From Planctomycetota bacterium (lineage in GTDB: Bacteria; Planctomycetota; PLA2; JAEUHO01): a stretch of 64,000 nt of DNA. Made by a program: the position numbers and the translations under genes. The stretch covers positions 367,615-431,614 of the forward strand of contig JAJDEN010000008.1 of assembly GCA_029259775.1 (NCBI GenBank), given 5' to 3'. The notes under the pieces are model-generated. The model was not told the DNA's origin and made no database searches. It was given only the letters and a program-made list of their open reading frames with translations. Positions 23,113 to 31,221 of this stretch are shown piece by piece. How positions within the stretch are numbered: position 1 is the first letter of the stretch; every line of letters begins with the position of its first letter.

Positions 23113-24222
23113 ATGCGCATCGGCGTACCGACCGAAGTCAAGGCCTACGAGAACCGCATCGCCATGGTCCCGGGGGGCGTGCACGCGCTTGTCCAGGACG
23201 GCCACGACGTCTTCGTCCAGAAGGGCGGCGGCCTCGGTAGCGGCTTGCCCGACGCGGAGTTCGAGGCCGCCGGCGCGACCATCGTCGCCGACGTCGATGA
23301 GCTCTGGTCCACGGTCGAGATGATCGTCAAGGTCAAGGAGCCGCTGCCGGAGGAGTACGGCCGCTGCCACGACGGCCTCACGATCTTCACGTACTTCCAC
23401 TTCGCCGCGTCGCGCGAGCTCACCGAAGCCATGGTGAACTCCGGCGCGTCGTGCTTCACCTACGAGACGCTCGAGATCGACGGCAAGCTGCCGCTGCTCG
23501 TGCCCATGTCCGAGGTGGCCGGCCGCATGTCGATCCAGGTCGGCGCGCACTGCCTCGAGAGAGCCCAGGGCGGTCGCGGTGTGCTGATGGGCGGCGTGCC
23601 TGGCGTGTCGCCGGCGAGTGTGCTTGTCCTCGGGGGCGGCGTGGTCGGCACCGAAGCGGCGCGCATGGCCGCCGGCATGGGCGCCGACGTCACCATCATG
23701 GACATCAACCTCGATCGCCTGCGCTACCTCGAGGACGTGATGCCCGCCAACATCTCCACCGTCTACTCGACGCCGCAGAGCATCCACCACCGCTGCAAGT
23801 TCGCGGACCTCGTCATCGGCGCCGTGCTGATCGAAGGCGCCCGTGCGCCGACGCTCGTCCCGCGCTCCTACCTCAAGGACATGAACGAAGGTGCGGTCAT
23901 CGTCGATGTCGCCATCGACCAGGGCGGTTGCGTCGAAACGATCCATGCCACGACCCACGCCGAGCCGACCTACGTCGTCGACGGCGTCGTGCACTACGGC
24001 GTGGCCAACATGCCGGGTGCGGTGCCGCGTACGTCCACGTTCGCCCTGACCAACGCCACGACCCCCTGGGTCCGCACGTTGGCCAAGCTGGGAGCCGAGG
24101 GGGCCGTCGCGGGCAGCGACGAGCTCCAGAGCGCGCTGAATGTCTGGAAGGGCAAGATCACCCACCAGGGCGTGGCCGAGGCGTTCGAGGATCTCGCATT
24201 CGAGCCGATCGCCGCCAGCTAG
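23113..24222 (+). CDS. ald: Alanine dehydrogenase
   Basis: A 369-residue NAD-dependent L-alanine dehydrogenase, which interconverts alanine with pyruvate and ammonia. The N-terminal half opens MRIGVPTEVKAYENRIAMVP and contains the substrate-site elements VKVKEPLPEEYG (catalytic Lys) and FTYFHFAA (catalytic His). The NAD-binding Rossmann domain follows (VLVLGGGVVGTEAARMAAGM, then VTIMDINLDRLRYL). Conserved GAVLIEGARAPTLVP and the terminal THQGVAEAF agree with the family, and the length is typical. AGGAGGA lies 7 nt before the ATG. The enzyme could supply ammonia or help balance pyruvate; it has no operon partner here, as the next gene starts 74 bp later and is unrelated. Confidence 0.95.
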   Translation: MRIGVPTEVKAYENRIAMVPGGVHALVQDGHDVFVQKGGGLGSGLPDAEFEAAGATIVADVDELWSTVEMIVKVKEPLPEEYGRCHDGLTIFTYFHFAASRELTEAMVNSGASCFTYETLEIDGKLPLLVPMSEVAGRMSIQVGAHCLERAQGGRGVLMGGVPGVSPASVLVLGGGVVGTEAARMAAGMGADVTIMDINLDRLRYLEDVMPANISTVYSTPQSIHHRCKFADLVIGAVLIEGARAPTLVPRSYLKDMNEGAVIVDVAIDQGGCVETIHATTHAEPTYVVDGVVHYGVANMPGAVPRTSTFALTNATTPWVRTLAKLGAEGAVAGSDELQSALNVWKGKITHQGVAEAFEDLAFEPIAAS

Positions 24223-24296
24223 ACTGCCGCACGTATCGCAGGCGGAGGAAGCCGCACGCGTAGGATCCGCCCGGCCTCCCGGGCACGGGGGGCACC

Positions 24297-25700
24297 TTGC
24301 AGTCACCGAAGGGCGCGCCGCTGACGGAGGTCCCGCTGCTCCGGGCGACCGTCGTGTTCGGTACGCCCATGGTGGTGGCCATGGCGCTCGGCGCCCTGTT
24401 CAACCTCGTGGATCTCTGGATCGTCGGGCGGATGGAGAACCCCGAGGTCGCCATCGCCGCGGTGACGATCCCGTCGCTCGTCAACTCGATCCCGATGATC
24501 ATCTTCAACGGCATCGTGAACGCCGTCATCGCGCTCGTGGCCCGGTACCACGGCCTCGGCAACCTCCGCCGCGCCAACATCGCCAGCGGCCAAGGCTTCA
24601 TCCTCACGCTGATCCTGGGCGTGTTGATGGGCGTGCCGCCGTGGATCTGGTCCGAGGAGATCTGCGTGGCGCTCGGCGCCCGAGGGGACGTGATTGCCGG
24701 CGCGACCGACTACCTGTCGATCGTCAGTGCCGGCACGATCACGATGTTCATGCTGATGACGATCACCGGCGCCATGCGCGCCGTCGGCAACAGCCTCGTG
24801 CCGCTGATCCTGCTGGGTGGGGCCAACCTGCTCAATGTGGTCCTCGACTACTGGTTCATCTTCGGCGGCCTCGGCGTGGAGCCGATGGGCGTGGCGGGCG
24901 CGGCCTGGGCGACGGTCGCCGCGCGCGGCATCTTCGCGGTCGCGGGCCTCTGGCTCATGTACCGCGGCTTCCTCGGGCTGAAGCTGAGGCGCTGGTACAT
25001 CCACTGGAAGATCATCTGGCAGACGCTGGCCATCGGCGTGCCGTCCTGCGCCCAGTGGCTCGTGCGGATGGTCAGCTACCTCTACCTCATGTACTTCGTC
25101 GCCAAGGCGGCGCCCCTGGCCGGCCACAGCGTCACGGAGGCCCAGGCGGCCTTCGGCGTGGGCTTGAGGCTCGACACGCTGGCGCTCTTCAGTGGCTTCG
25201 GCTGGGGCGCAGCGGCGGCGACCCTCGTGGGCCAGAATCTGGGGCGTGGACGCCCCGACCGCGCCCGGCGCGCCTCCTGGATCGCGCTGGGCCTCAACAT
25301 GGCCATGATGCTGATCTTCGCCGCGGCCTTCGTGCTCTTTGCCGACCAACTGCTCGGGGTGATGGGCTTCGACGTCGGTGGGGCGCACGACGCTGCCCGC
25401 GTGCGGGATATCGGCCGCACCTACCTCTACGTGATGTCCTCCGGATTCGTCTTCCTGGCGGTCGGGGTGGTGCTGTCCCAGGCGCTCGCGGGGGCCGGTG
25501 CGACCAAGTTCCCGCTGCTCATCGAGCTGGTTGCCTACGGCGCGATCGGGTTCCCCTTCACGCAGTGGGTGGCGAGCCGAGCCGGCGAGTGGGGACTGCG
25601 CGGACTATGGCTCTCGGCCGTCGCGCTGCACCTCGCGGTGGCTGTCGCGTACGTGGTATGGTTCCGCTTCGGCCCCTGGGCGAAGAAGGAGATCCGGTAG
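24297..25700 (+). CDS. MATE-family efflux transporter
   Basis: A 467-residue inner-membrane protein with about 12 hydrophobic segments. Conserved MATE features include the N-terminal PLLRATVVFGTPMVVAMALG, FNLVDLWIVGRM, a long loop-helix RYHGLGNLRRANIASGQG, and in the second half GFGWGAAAATLVGQNLGRGR (the VGQNLGAG-type motif). MATE proteins export organic cations and drugs in exchange for Na+ or H+; the substrate is unknown. Translation starts at TTG 24297 after a GGGGGGC element. The stop codon overlaps the next GTG (TAGTG), coupling it to a WYL-domain regulator that may control it. Confidence 0.9.
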   Translation: MQSPKGAPLTEVPLLRATVVFGTPMVVAMALGALFNLVDLWIVGRMENPEVAIAAVTIPSLVNSIPMIIFNGIVNAVIALVARYHGLGNLRRANIASGQGFILTLILGVLMGVPPWIWSEEICVALGARGDVIAGATDYLSIVSAGTITMFMLMTITGAMRAVGNSLVPLILLGGANLLNVVLDYWFIFGGLGVEPMGVAGAAWATVAARGIFAVAGLWLMYRGFLGLKLRRWYIHWKIIWQTLAIGVPSCAQWLVRMVSYLYLMYFVAKAAPLAGHSVTEAQAAFGVGLRLDTLALFSGFGWGAAAATLVGQNLGRGRPDRARRASWIALGLNMAMMLIFAAAFVLFADQLLGVMGFDVGGAHDAARVRDIGRTYLYVMSSGFVFLAVGVVLSQALAGAGATKFPLLIELVAYGAIGFPFTQWVASRAGEWGLRGLWLSAVALHLAVAVAYVVWFRFGPWAKKEIR

Positions 25701-26755
25701 TGCGCAAAGGCGATCCGAAGGTGCTCAAGCTCGAGCGCCAACTGAACCTCGTCTCGTACCTGCTCTCGTCGCGCGCCCCCGTGCCGTTCGCGTCGATTCG
25801 CGGGCGCGTCGTGGGCTACGACGACGACGCGAGTCCGGACGCCGTCGAGAAGCGCTTCGACCGCGACAAGGCCGACCTGCGCTCCATCGGCGTGAACATC
25901 GAGTACGTGCCGAGCGACCTCTTCGGACGCGCCGGCTACGTGATCGATCCGCGCGGCTACTTCCTGCGCGAGACCAAGCTCGAGCCTGAAGACGCCATGC
26001 TGCTCGCCGTGCTCCAGCGCACCCTCGGCGTCGTCGACGACACGCTCGGGCGGAACCTCAAGTCAGCACTCGCCAAGCTCACGATCGACAGCCAGCTGCC
26101 CGAGCCGCTGCGCGCGTCCGTTGCCGAGCAGCATCTCTTGACGCTGGGCCGCCCCGAGCGCGATCCCGGCCGTCGCCACGTGGCGATGCTGGGCGAAGCC
26201 GTCGGCTGCCGCCGACGCGTCGAGTTCCGGTATCACACCGTGGACGCCGCGCGCACCGAGGCGCGCGTCGTGCGTCCCTACGGTCTGGGGCTCGTGGACG
26301 GCAACTGGCACCTCGTCGGGCTCGATGAGTCGCGCAACAAGCCGCGCGGCGCGATCCGCCGGTTCCGCATGGACCGCATCCAGGGCAAGGTCCTCGCCGT
26401 CGACAAGACGAACGACGCCTACGAGGTCCCGGCCGACTTCGACATCTCCCGCCACATCGAGCAGGAAGAGTTCGAGATGGGCGAGGGCGCCGAGGTCGAA
26501 GTGACCGTCGAGTTCGACGACGTCGCGACCTGGCTGATGGCGCGTCGCCGTCGTGGTGCGGGCGAGCTCAAGCAGCTCAAGGACGGCCGTGGTCACTTCA
26601 AGGTGACGATCCGCAACGAAGAGGGCTTCTTCCGTTGGATGGCCGAGTTCGGCCAGCACGCGAAGGTCCACACACCGAAGCGGTTGGCCGTCGCGTTCCG
26701 CGAGCGCATCGAAGACACGCGCGCGCTGTACGAGGACGTTCCGGTCTCGGTGTAG
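25700..26755 (+). CDS. WYL-domain transcriptional regulator
   Basis: A 351-residue protein starting at GTG 25700, overlapping the MATE stop codon. The N-terminus is a winged-helix DNA-binding part (LNLVSYLLSSRAPVPFASIR, then EKRFDRDKADLRSIGVNIEY). The centre contains the WYL domain: CRRRVEFRYHTVDAARTEAR, VRPYGLGLVDGNWHLVGLDE and GAIRRFRMDRIQG, corresponding to the family's W(Y/H)L and RxFRxDRI motifs. A WCX-like C-terminal domain completes it (VEVTVEFDDVATWLMARR). WYL regulators sense nucleic-acid-type ligands and act mainly as repressors. Overlap with the transporter gene suggests joint regulation, though the target is not shown. Confidence 0.9.
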   Translation: MRKGDPKVLKLERQLNLVSYLLSSRAPVPFASIRGRVVGYDDDASPDAVEKRFDRDKADLRSIGVNIEYVPSDLFGRAGYVIDPRGYFLRETKLEPEDAMLLAVLQRTLGVVDDTLGRNLKSALAKLTIDSQLPEPLRASVAEQHLLTLGRPERDPGRRHVAMLGEAVGCRRRVEFRYHTVDAARTEARVVRPYGLGLVDGNWHLVGLDESRNKPRGAIRRFRMDRIQGKVLAVDKTNDAYEVPADFDISRHIEQEEFEMGEGAEVEVTVEFDDVATWLMARRRRGAGELKQLKDGRGHFKVTIRNEEGFFRWMAEFGQHAKVHTPKRLAVAFRERIEDTRALYEDVPVSV

Positions 26756-26778
26756 CGCTTCGTGTGGGCGTCCACCCG

Positions 26779-26841
26779 CTGACGGCTTTGCCGTCAGCTC
26801 GGGTCGCCCGTACCGGAGCCTCCCCGTAGGGGCGACCCGAG
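26779..26841. repeat. Hairpins with a REP-like GGGGCGACCC element
   Basis: Two adjacent inverted repeats lie between the convergent WYL and miaA genes. CTGACGGC/GCCGTCAG (26779-26797, loop TTT) looks like a terminator. CTCGGGTCGCCC (26798-26809) pairs with GGGCGACCCGAG (26830-26841) and belongs to the GTAGGGGCGACCC repeat family seen at 61-62 kb. A third small stem (CGGCG/CGCCG) follows near 26846. Confidence 0.6.
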
Positions 26842-26877
26842 GCGTCGGCGGATACGCCGATGCCGGGTGGCCGCCCA

Positions 26878-27789
26878 TCACGTCGCCAACAGCCGCGAGG
26901 CAACGTCCCCCGCATCCTCGTCCGGCGCCACGTCGATCCAGGTGATGCCCGGGAACGACTTGAAGAACGTCATCTGCTTGCGCGCAAAGCGGCGCGTGCG
27001 GCGCCGGATGCGCGCGTTCGCCTCGGCTTCGTCGATCTCCCCCTGCAGCAGCAGCTCCAGCTCGGTCAGCCCCAGCACCTTCCGCGCCGACGGGCTGAGC
27101 GGCGGGTCGGCCGAGAGCAGCTCGCGCGCTTCGTCGACGAGCCCCGCCTCGAACATCAGCTCCGTGCGCTTGGCGATCCGGTCGGCGAGGTCGTCCCTCG
27201 AGCGCCTCAGGCAGGCCACGCTCGCCGGCATCCGATCCGGACCGTCCCAGTCGAGGCGGAACTCGCTGGCCGGCCTTCCCGTGGCGCGCACGATCTCGAG
27301 CGCCCGGACGAGGCGCCGGATGTCGTTCGGATGGAGCTCCGAGGCCCGTTCCGGATCCACCCGCGTGAGCTCGGCGTGCAGCCAGCCTGGGCCCTGGGCC
27401 TCGAACGCGGCCCTGAGCTCGTTGCGGTAGCCCTCGTCGCGAGGCACGTCCGGCCCGAAGCCCTTGAGCCAGCCGCGTAGATAGAGCGCCGTCCCACCCA
27501 CGATCCAGGGGGTGTGGCCGCGCTCCCGGATCGCGGCCACGTGATGGTCGCAGTCCGTCAGGAAGCGCGCGGCGTCGTAGGTGGCCTGGCCTTCGAGGAT
27601 CCCCAGGAGGTGGTGGGGGACGTCGCTGGGGGGCGTGGGGGCCGCCGTGAGGATGGGCATGCCGCGGAAGACGGTGTAGGCGTCGCAGCAGATGACCTCG
27701 CCGGCCGTGCGGCGGGCCGCCTCGATGCCGACGTCGGTCTTTCCCGACCCCGTGGGGCCGACCAGGCAGTGGACCATCGCCTCGCGCAT
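26878..27789 (-). CDS. miaA: tRNA dimethylallyltransferase
   Basis: A 303-residue MiaA, which adds a dimethylallyl group to A37 of tRNAs that read codons starting with U. The P-loop GPTGSGKTDVGIE is near the N-terminus, followed by CCDAYTVFRGMPILTAAPT (usually CDSxQxYRGxDIGTAKP), VGGTALYLRGWLKGF, and NDIRRLVRALEI. The C-terminal ARKQMTFFKSFPGITWIDV (RQxTWFR-type element) binds tRNA. Length is typical. It starts at ATG 27789, divergent from nadD 62 bp away, so the two promoters share a short region. Downstream lie REP-like hairpins that separate it from the convergent WYL gene. Confidence 0.92.
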   Translation of the reverse strand: MREAMVHCLVGPTGSGKTDVGIEAARRTAGEVICCDAYTVFRGMPILTAAPTPPSDVPHHLLGILEGQATYDAARFLTDCDHHVAAIRERGHTPWIVGGTALYLRGWLKGFGPDVPRDEGYRNELRAAFEAQGPGWLHAELTRVDPERASELHPNDIRRLVRALEIVRATGRPASEFRLDWDGPDRMPASVACLRRSRDDLADRIAKRTELMFEAGLVDEARELLSADPPLSPSARKVLGLTELELLLQGEIDEAEANARIRRRTRRFARKQMTFFKSFPGITWIDVAPDEDAGDVASRLLAT

Positions 27790-27851
27790 GGGGGGGATCC
27801 TACGGGGAGGTGCCGTGCTACCTTCCCGCCCATGTTCGCGAGGGCTATGCC

Positions 27852-28973
27852 TTGAGTGAAAAGCGCGACCTTTGGGTCCCTGCCGTGCTCGCGCTCGCGG
27901 GTGTGGGCCTGCTCGTCTGGCACATCCTTCACGAGGATGGACGCCCGCTGATGGGCGCCGCCGCGTGCGTGCTCGGGCTCGGCTGCGCCATCGCCTGCCT
28001 ACCGCTCAGGCTCCGCCACGGCCAGGCGCGCCTCGTGATGTTCGGCGCCGGCGCCCTCCTGATGCTGGCCATATTCATCCCGGGCAACTTCACCCCCGGC
28101 GATGCGCTGGGGCCGCTCCAGATCGTTCCGCTGATGGTGGGGGCGCTGGCGTTCCTGCTGCCGATCAAGGCCGCGCCACTGCAGACGCGCATGGTGATGC
28201 TCATCGGGGCGGCCGTGTTCGCGCTGCTCAGCGCGCTCGCGGCCATGAAGATCGTGCCGCCGAACCTCACGTGGATCTTTGTCTCCGGCGCCTTCTTCCT
28301 CGCCGTCCAGGTCTTCAGCTCGCGCTTGCGGCCCGAGAAGGCCCCGCCGCCGGGCCCGCGCGTTTGCGTCTTCGGCGGCAGCTTCGACCCGTTCCACCGT
28401 GGCCACCGCGCGCTGGCGGAGGCCGCGCTGCGCGTCAACGATCGGCTGCTGGTCGTCGTTGCCGGGGCCGCACCGCACAAGTTCGCCGGCGAGGAGGGCG
28501 CGGTGCCCGATCGCACGCCGTTCCACCATCGCGTGGCCATGACGCGTCTGGGTGTCGAGGGGCTGCCGCGGACCGAGGTCCTGGAGCTCGAAGGCCGCCG
28601 CGCGGGGCCGAGCTACACGGTCGACACCCTGGAGACCCTCGTCCGCAGCCATGCCCCCGGGACGCGCTTCCGGCTGCTCCTGGGCGCCGACATGTTCGCG
28701 GAGTTCACCACGTGGCGCGACTGGGAGACGCTCCTGGAGCGCTCCACGCTGCTCGTGGCCCGCCGGCCGGGTCATGAGCTCGAGGCCCCGCCCGAGCTGG
28801 AGGGGCGCGGCGCCGCCATCCTGGGCCTCGAGGCGCCTGAGTTGGACGTCTCCTCGACGGAGATCCGGGCCGCCGTACGGGACGGTGAGGAGCAGGGGCG
28901 GACGCTCACGCCGTCCATCCGCGCCTACATTCGCGATCATGGCCTCTACGCCCCAGCGGCCTCCGACGCGTAG
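27852..28973 (+). CDS. nadD: Nicotinate-nucleotide adenylyltransferase with N-terminal membrane domain
   Basis: The C-terminal ~190 residues are a full NadD, which joins nicotinate mononucleotide and ATP to make deamido-NAD. They contain VCVFGGSFDPFHRGHRAL (GGSFxPxHxGH nucleotide-binding motif), LLLGADMFAEFTTWRDWE, and DVSSTEIRAAV (the ISSTxIR motif). The first ~165 residues are hydrophobic with five or six membrane helices (VPAVLALAGVGLLVWHIL, RLVMFGAGALLMLAIFIPGN, TRMVMLIGAAVFALLSALAA). Such a membrane anchor is not part of ordinary soluble NadD. No stop codon separates the parts. TTG 27852 with GAGGG upstream is chosen as start; GTG 27810 would add 14 residues. Confidence 0.85.
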   Translation: MSEKRDLWVPAVLALAGVGLLVWHILHEDGRPLMGAAACVLGLGCAIACLPLRLRHGQARLVMFGAGALLMLAIFIPGNFTPGDALGPLQIVPLMVGALAFLLPIKAAPLQTRMVMLIGAAVFALLSALAAMKIVPPNLTWIFVSGAFFLAVQVFSSRLRPEKAPPPGPRVCVFGGSFDPFHRGHRALAEAALRVNDRLLVVVAGAAPHKFAGEEGAVPDRTPFHHRVAMTRLGVEGLPRTEVLELEGRRAGPSYTVDTLETLVRSHAPGTRFRLLLGADMFAEFTTWRDWETLLERSTLLVARRPGHELEAPPELEGRGAAILGLEAPELDVSSTEIRAAVRDGEEQGRTLTPSIRAYIRDHGLYAPAASDA

Positions 28974-29188
28974 CGCTCCGTCTGGGAATGTCATGCTTTC
29001 GTAACCGCGTGCAAGCGCACGACTTGGGTGCGTTCGGGGACAGGAAAGCGTTGACCCGGCACCCTGGCATTGGTATCTAGGCCCCCTTGTGCAGCCCTTT
29101 GCCAGGGAGGCGGGGTAGGGCACCTAGAAAAGCGCGTTGCGCGCGGGTAGCGCATTTCGCGCGATCAGGTAGCAGAGGAGACCAACGC
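28974..29188. other. Intergenic, lipoprotein promoter region
   Basis: About 215 bp without a gene. It contains a near-consensus promoter at 29051-29079 (listed separately) and, upstream, no further recognisable element. Confidence 0.5.
29051..29079 (+). promoter_or_regulatory. Sigma-70 promoter of the small lipoprotein gene
   Basis: TTGACC (29051-29056) and TATCTA (29074-29079) are separated by 17 bp. The predicted transcript starts near 29086, giving a ~100-nt leader to the ATG at 29189. Confidence 0.65.
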
Positions 29189-29437
29189 ATGGTCAAGCGT
29201 CTTTCGCTCGCATTGTTCGTTCTCACGTTCGGCGTCGCCATGGGCGGCTGCCACAGCGTCGGCAGCGCGCTCAACGGCATGAGCGGTGTCGGCACGTCCG
29301 CCAACGCGTCGCGCACCGACATGGCTCTGCGCCAGTGGGGCGCCGACAGCGAGCGCAACGGGCGCTTCGTTGATACGTACTTCTTGAACTACGACATCAA
29401 CGACCCGTACCGCGGCGACCGCGTCGCCGGCTACTAG
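29189..29437 (+). CDS. Small lipoprotein
   Basis: An 82-residue protein starting at ATG 29189 after AGAGGAGACC. It has a lipoprotein signal peptide: basic MVKR, hydrophobic LSLALFVLTFGVAM, then GGC, with Cys as the lipidated residue. The mature part is short (about 60 residues), Ser/Asn/Arg-rich and ends in aromatic-acidic sequence (VDTYFLNYDINDPYRGDR). No family is recognised. A near-consensus promoter suggests high expression, and a small, abundant lipoprotein could have an envelope structural role comparable in kind to Lpp, though there is no sequence evidence of coiled coil or of a peptidoglycan-linking Lys. Confidence 0.7.
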   Translation: MVKRLSLALFVLTFGVAMGGCHSVGSALNGMSGVGTSANASRTDMALRQWGADSERNGRFVDTYFLNYDINDPYRGDRVAGY

Positions 29438-29446
29438 CACCGCAGT

Positions 29447-29635
29447 ACCGCCGGTCCCGGGTTCTCCGGCATGCCTGCGCCTGAAGAGGCCGTCGCATGC
29501 AGAGGGAGGATCTCTGGGAGGGGGTCCTGCGTCGTGCGTCCCTTGAGGGAGGGAGAGGCACGGCACCCGGGACCGGCGGTGGCCAAGCGCCATCTGCTGA
29601 AGCGCCCGCGCGATTTCGCGCGGGCGTCTTCAATT
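29447..29635 (+). ncRNA. Candidate structured RNA upstream of serS
   Basis: Two perfect 15-nt arms (29447-29461 and 29566-29580) pair to close a 104-nt internal region that holds a hairpin (GCATGC arms around GCCT-GAAG-AGGC, ~29470-29500) and TCCC-TTGA-GGGA. About 25 nt later a strong 10-11 bp GC hairpin (29603-29626) followed by TCTTCAATT resembles an intrinsic terminator. The layout suggests an independent small RNA or a leader controlling serS. It does not contain the SRP RNA core motif, and I cannot assign it to 6S RNA or a T-box. Confidence 0.5.
29603..29634 (+). terminator. Intrinsic terminator between lipoprotein/RNA and serS
   Basis: An inverted repeat CGCCCGCGCGA/TCGCGCGGGCG (29603-29613, 29616-29626) followed by TCTTCAATT. 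It sits ~100 bp before serS, so it either ends the upstream transcript or attenuates serS. Confidence 0.65.
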
Positions 29636-29732
29636 GCTGGCCGGCGCGCCACGCCGTGCCAACCTGCAGGACCACCGGACAGAGCCGCGGCGCGCGATCC
29701 CCATCCCACGAGCGCGCGCGGAGGAGAGCGCC

Positions 29733-31016
29733 ATGCTGGACCTCGCCTGGATTCGTGAGCACCCCGATGTCGTGCGCGAAGGCGCTGAGCGCAAGCAGAT
29801 CGCGTTCGACGTCGACGAGCTGCTGCGCCTCGACGAAGAGCGCCGCGGCCTCATCCGCCTTCAGGAGCAGGCCAAGGCCGAGCAGAACGCGCTCGGCAAG
29901 CAGGTCGCAACCCTGCAGGGCGACAGCAAGCAGCAGGCGCTGGGCCGCCTCAAGCAACTCAAGGCCAAGGTCGCCGAGCACAGCGACGCGCTGAAGCCCA
30001 TTCAAGCCACCATCGACGAGCTGATGCTGGCCTGCCCCAACCCGCCGGCGGACGAAGTGCCCGTCGGTGCGGACGACAGCGCCAACACACTACGCCACAC
30101 GTGGGGGGAAAAGCCCTCGTTCGACTTCGAGGCGCAGGAGCACGTCGAGCTCATGCAGGCGCTGGAGATGCTCGACATCGAGCGCGCAGGCAAGCTCGCC
30201 GGAAGCCGCAGCTACGTGCTGAAGGGCGATGGGGTCCTGCTCGAGCAGGCCGTGCTCCGGTTCGGCATGGATCTGATCACCTCGCGCGGCTTCACGCTGT
30301 TGCAGGTGCCCGTCGTCGTGAAGGAGTGGGCGCTCCGCGGCACGGCCTACTTCCCGGGGGCCGAGGTCCAGACCTACCGCATCGCCAACCCGACGGCCGA
30401 GGACGAAGACTCCTGGCTGGTAGGGACGAGCGAGGTGAGCGTCACGGCGCTGCACGCCGGCGAGATCCTCGACGTGGCGCAGCTGCCGATCAAGTACGCG
30501 GGCATCAGCCCCTGCTTCCGGCGCGAAGCGGGCACCTACGGCAAGGACACGCGCGGCATCTACCGTGTGCACCAGTTCAACAAGGTCGAGCAGGTCGTGA
30601 TCGACGTCGCCGATGTCGAGACGAGCCGCGCGCACCATGCGGCGATCCTCCAGAACGCCGAAGACTGCATGCAGGCGCTCGAGCTGCCCTACCGCGTCGT
30701 CACCTGCTCGACGGGGGACATGGGGCGTGGGGCGCGCTGCAAGTACGACATCGAGGCGTGGATGGCGGGGCGCGATGCCTACGGCGAGACGCACAGCGCG
30801 ACGCGCTTCCACGAGTACCAGGCGCGTCGCTTGAACCTGCGCTACCGCGACGCCGACGGCAAGGTGCGGCACTGCCACACACTCAACAACACCGTGATCG
30901 CCGCACCGCGCATCCTCATCGCCCTGGTGGAGAACCACCAGCAGGCCGACGGCAGCATTCGCGTGCCGGAGGCCCTCCGTCCGTACCTGGGCGGGCGCGA
31001 GGTGATCGGCGCCTAG
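29733..31016 (+). CDS. serS: Serine-tRNA ligase
   Basis: A 427-residue class II aminoacyl-tRNA synthetase that charges tRNA-Ser (and tRNA-Sec, the precursor for selenocysteine). The N-terminal antiparallel coiled coil that contacts the long variable arm spans ~1-105 (MLDLAWIREHPDVVREGAER to ATIDELMLACP). The catalytic core has LVGTSEVSVTALHAGE (TSE serine-binding motif), motif 2 at ISPCFRREAGTYGKDTRGIY, and motif 3 at HTLNNTVIAAPRILIALVEN. Length is typical. GGAGAGCGCC precedes ATG 29733. A structured RNA candidate and terminator upstream may regulate it. Confidence 0.95.
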   Translation: MLDLAWIREHPDVVREGAERKQIAFDVDELLRLDEERRGLIRLQEQAKAEQNALGKQVATLQGDSKQQALGRLKQLKAKVAEHSDALKPIQATIDELMLACPNPPADEVPVGADDSANTLRHTWGEKPSFDFEAQEHVELMQALEMLDIERAGKLAGSRSYVLKGDGVLLEQAVLRFGMDLITSRGFTLLQVPVVVKEWALRGTAYFPGAEVQTYRIANPTAEDEDSWLVGTSEVSVTALHAGEILDVAQLPIKYAGISPCFRREAGTYGKDTRGIYRVHQFNKVEQVVIDVADVETSRAHHAAILQNAEDCMQALELPYRVVTCSTGDMGRGARCKYDIEAWMAGRDAYGETHSATRFHEYQARRLNLRYRDADGKVRHCHTLNNTVIAAPRILIALVENHQQADGSIRVPEALRPYLGGREVIGA

Positions 31017-31221
31017 GGGCGAGGTGGATTGGAAGGAGGGGCTCGCAGCCCCTCCTTGCCAACGGGGCCGGACGGCGGAGCCGCCGGCCTCGGTGAACAG
31101 TCCGCGCGGGAGCGCGGGACTTCGTCGATATTTGCCCGCCCCCCAGAGGCGATCGCAGCAGGGGGGGCGCGCACGCGGCCGTCCTGCGGACGGCCTTGGG
31201 GCGCCCCTACGGAAGAGGAGC
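31017..31221. repeat. Dispersed intergenic repeat, copy 1
   Basis: A ~205-bp GC-rich element between convergent serS and gspJ. It begins GGGGCGAGGTGGATTGG, includes the palindrome AAGGAGGGGC/GCCCCTCCTT (31033-31057) and a segment around GTCCGCGCGGGAGCGCGG, and ends GGGGCGCCCCTAC. Closely related, oppositely oriented sequence occurs at 33757-33959 and another relative at 46907-47173. Confidence 0.65.

Noticed and set aside
24140..26755. An 871-codon frame spanning MATE and WYL genes
   Set aside because: The first ~520 codons are an Arg/Ala/His-rich shadow of the transporter; the true WYL gene begins at GTG 25700, overlapping the transporter stop codon.
29447..29635. Signal recognition particle RNA or 6S RNA
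   Set aside because: The SRP core (GGTCAGG...GGAAGCAGCC type) is absent, and no 6S-specific central bubble could be shown by eye. Left as an unassigned structured RNA.
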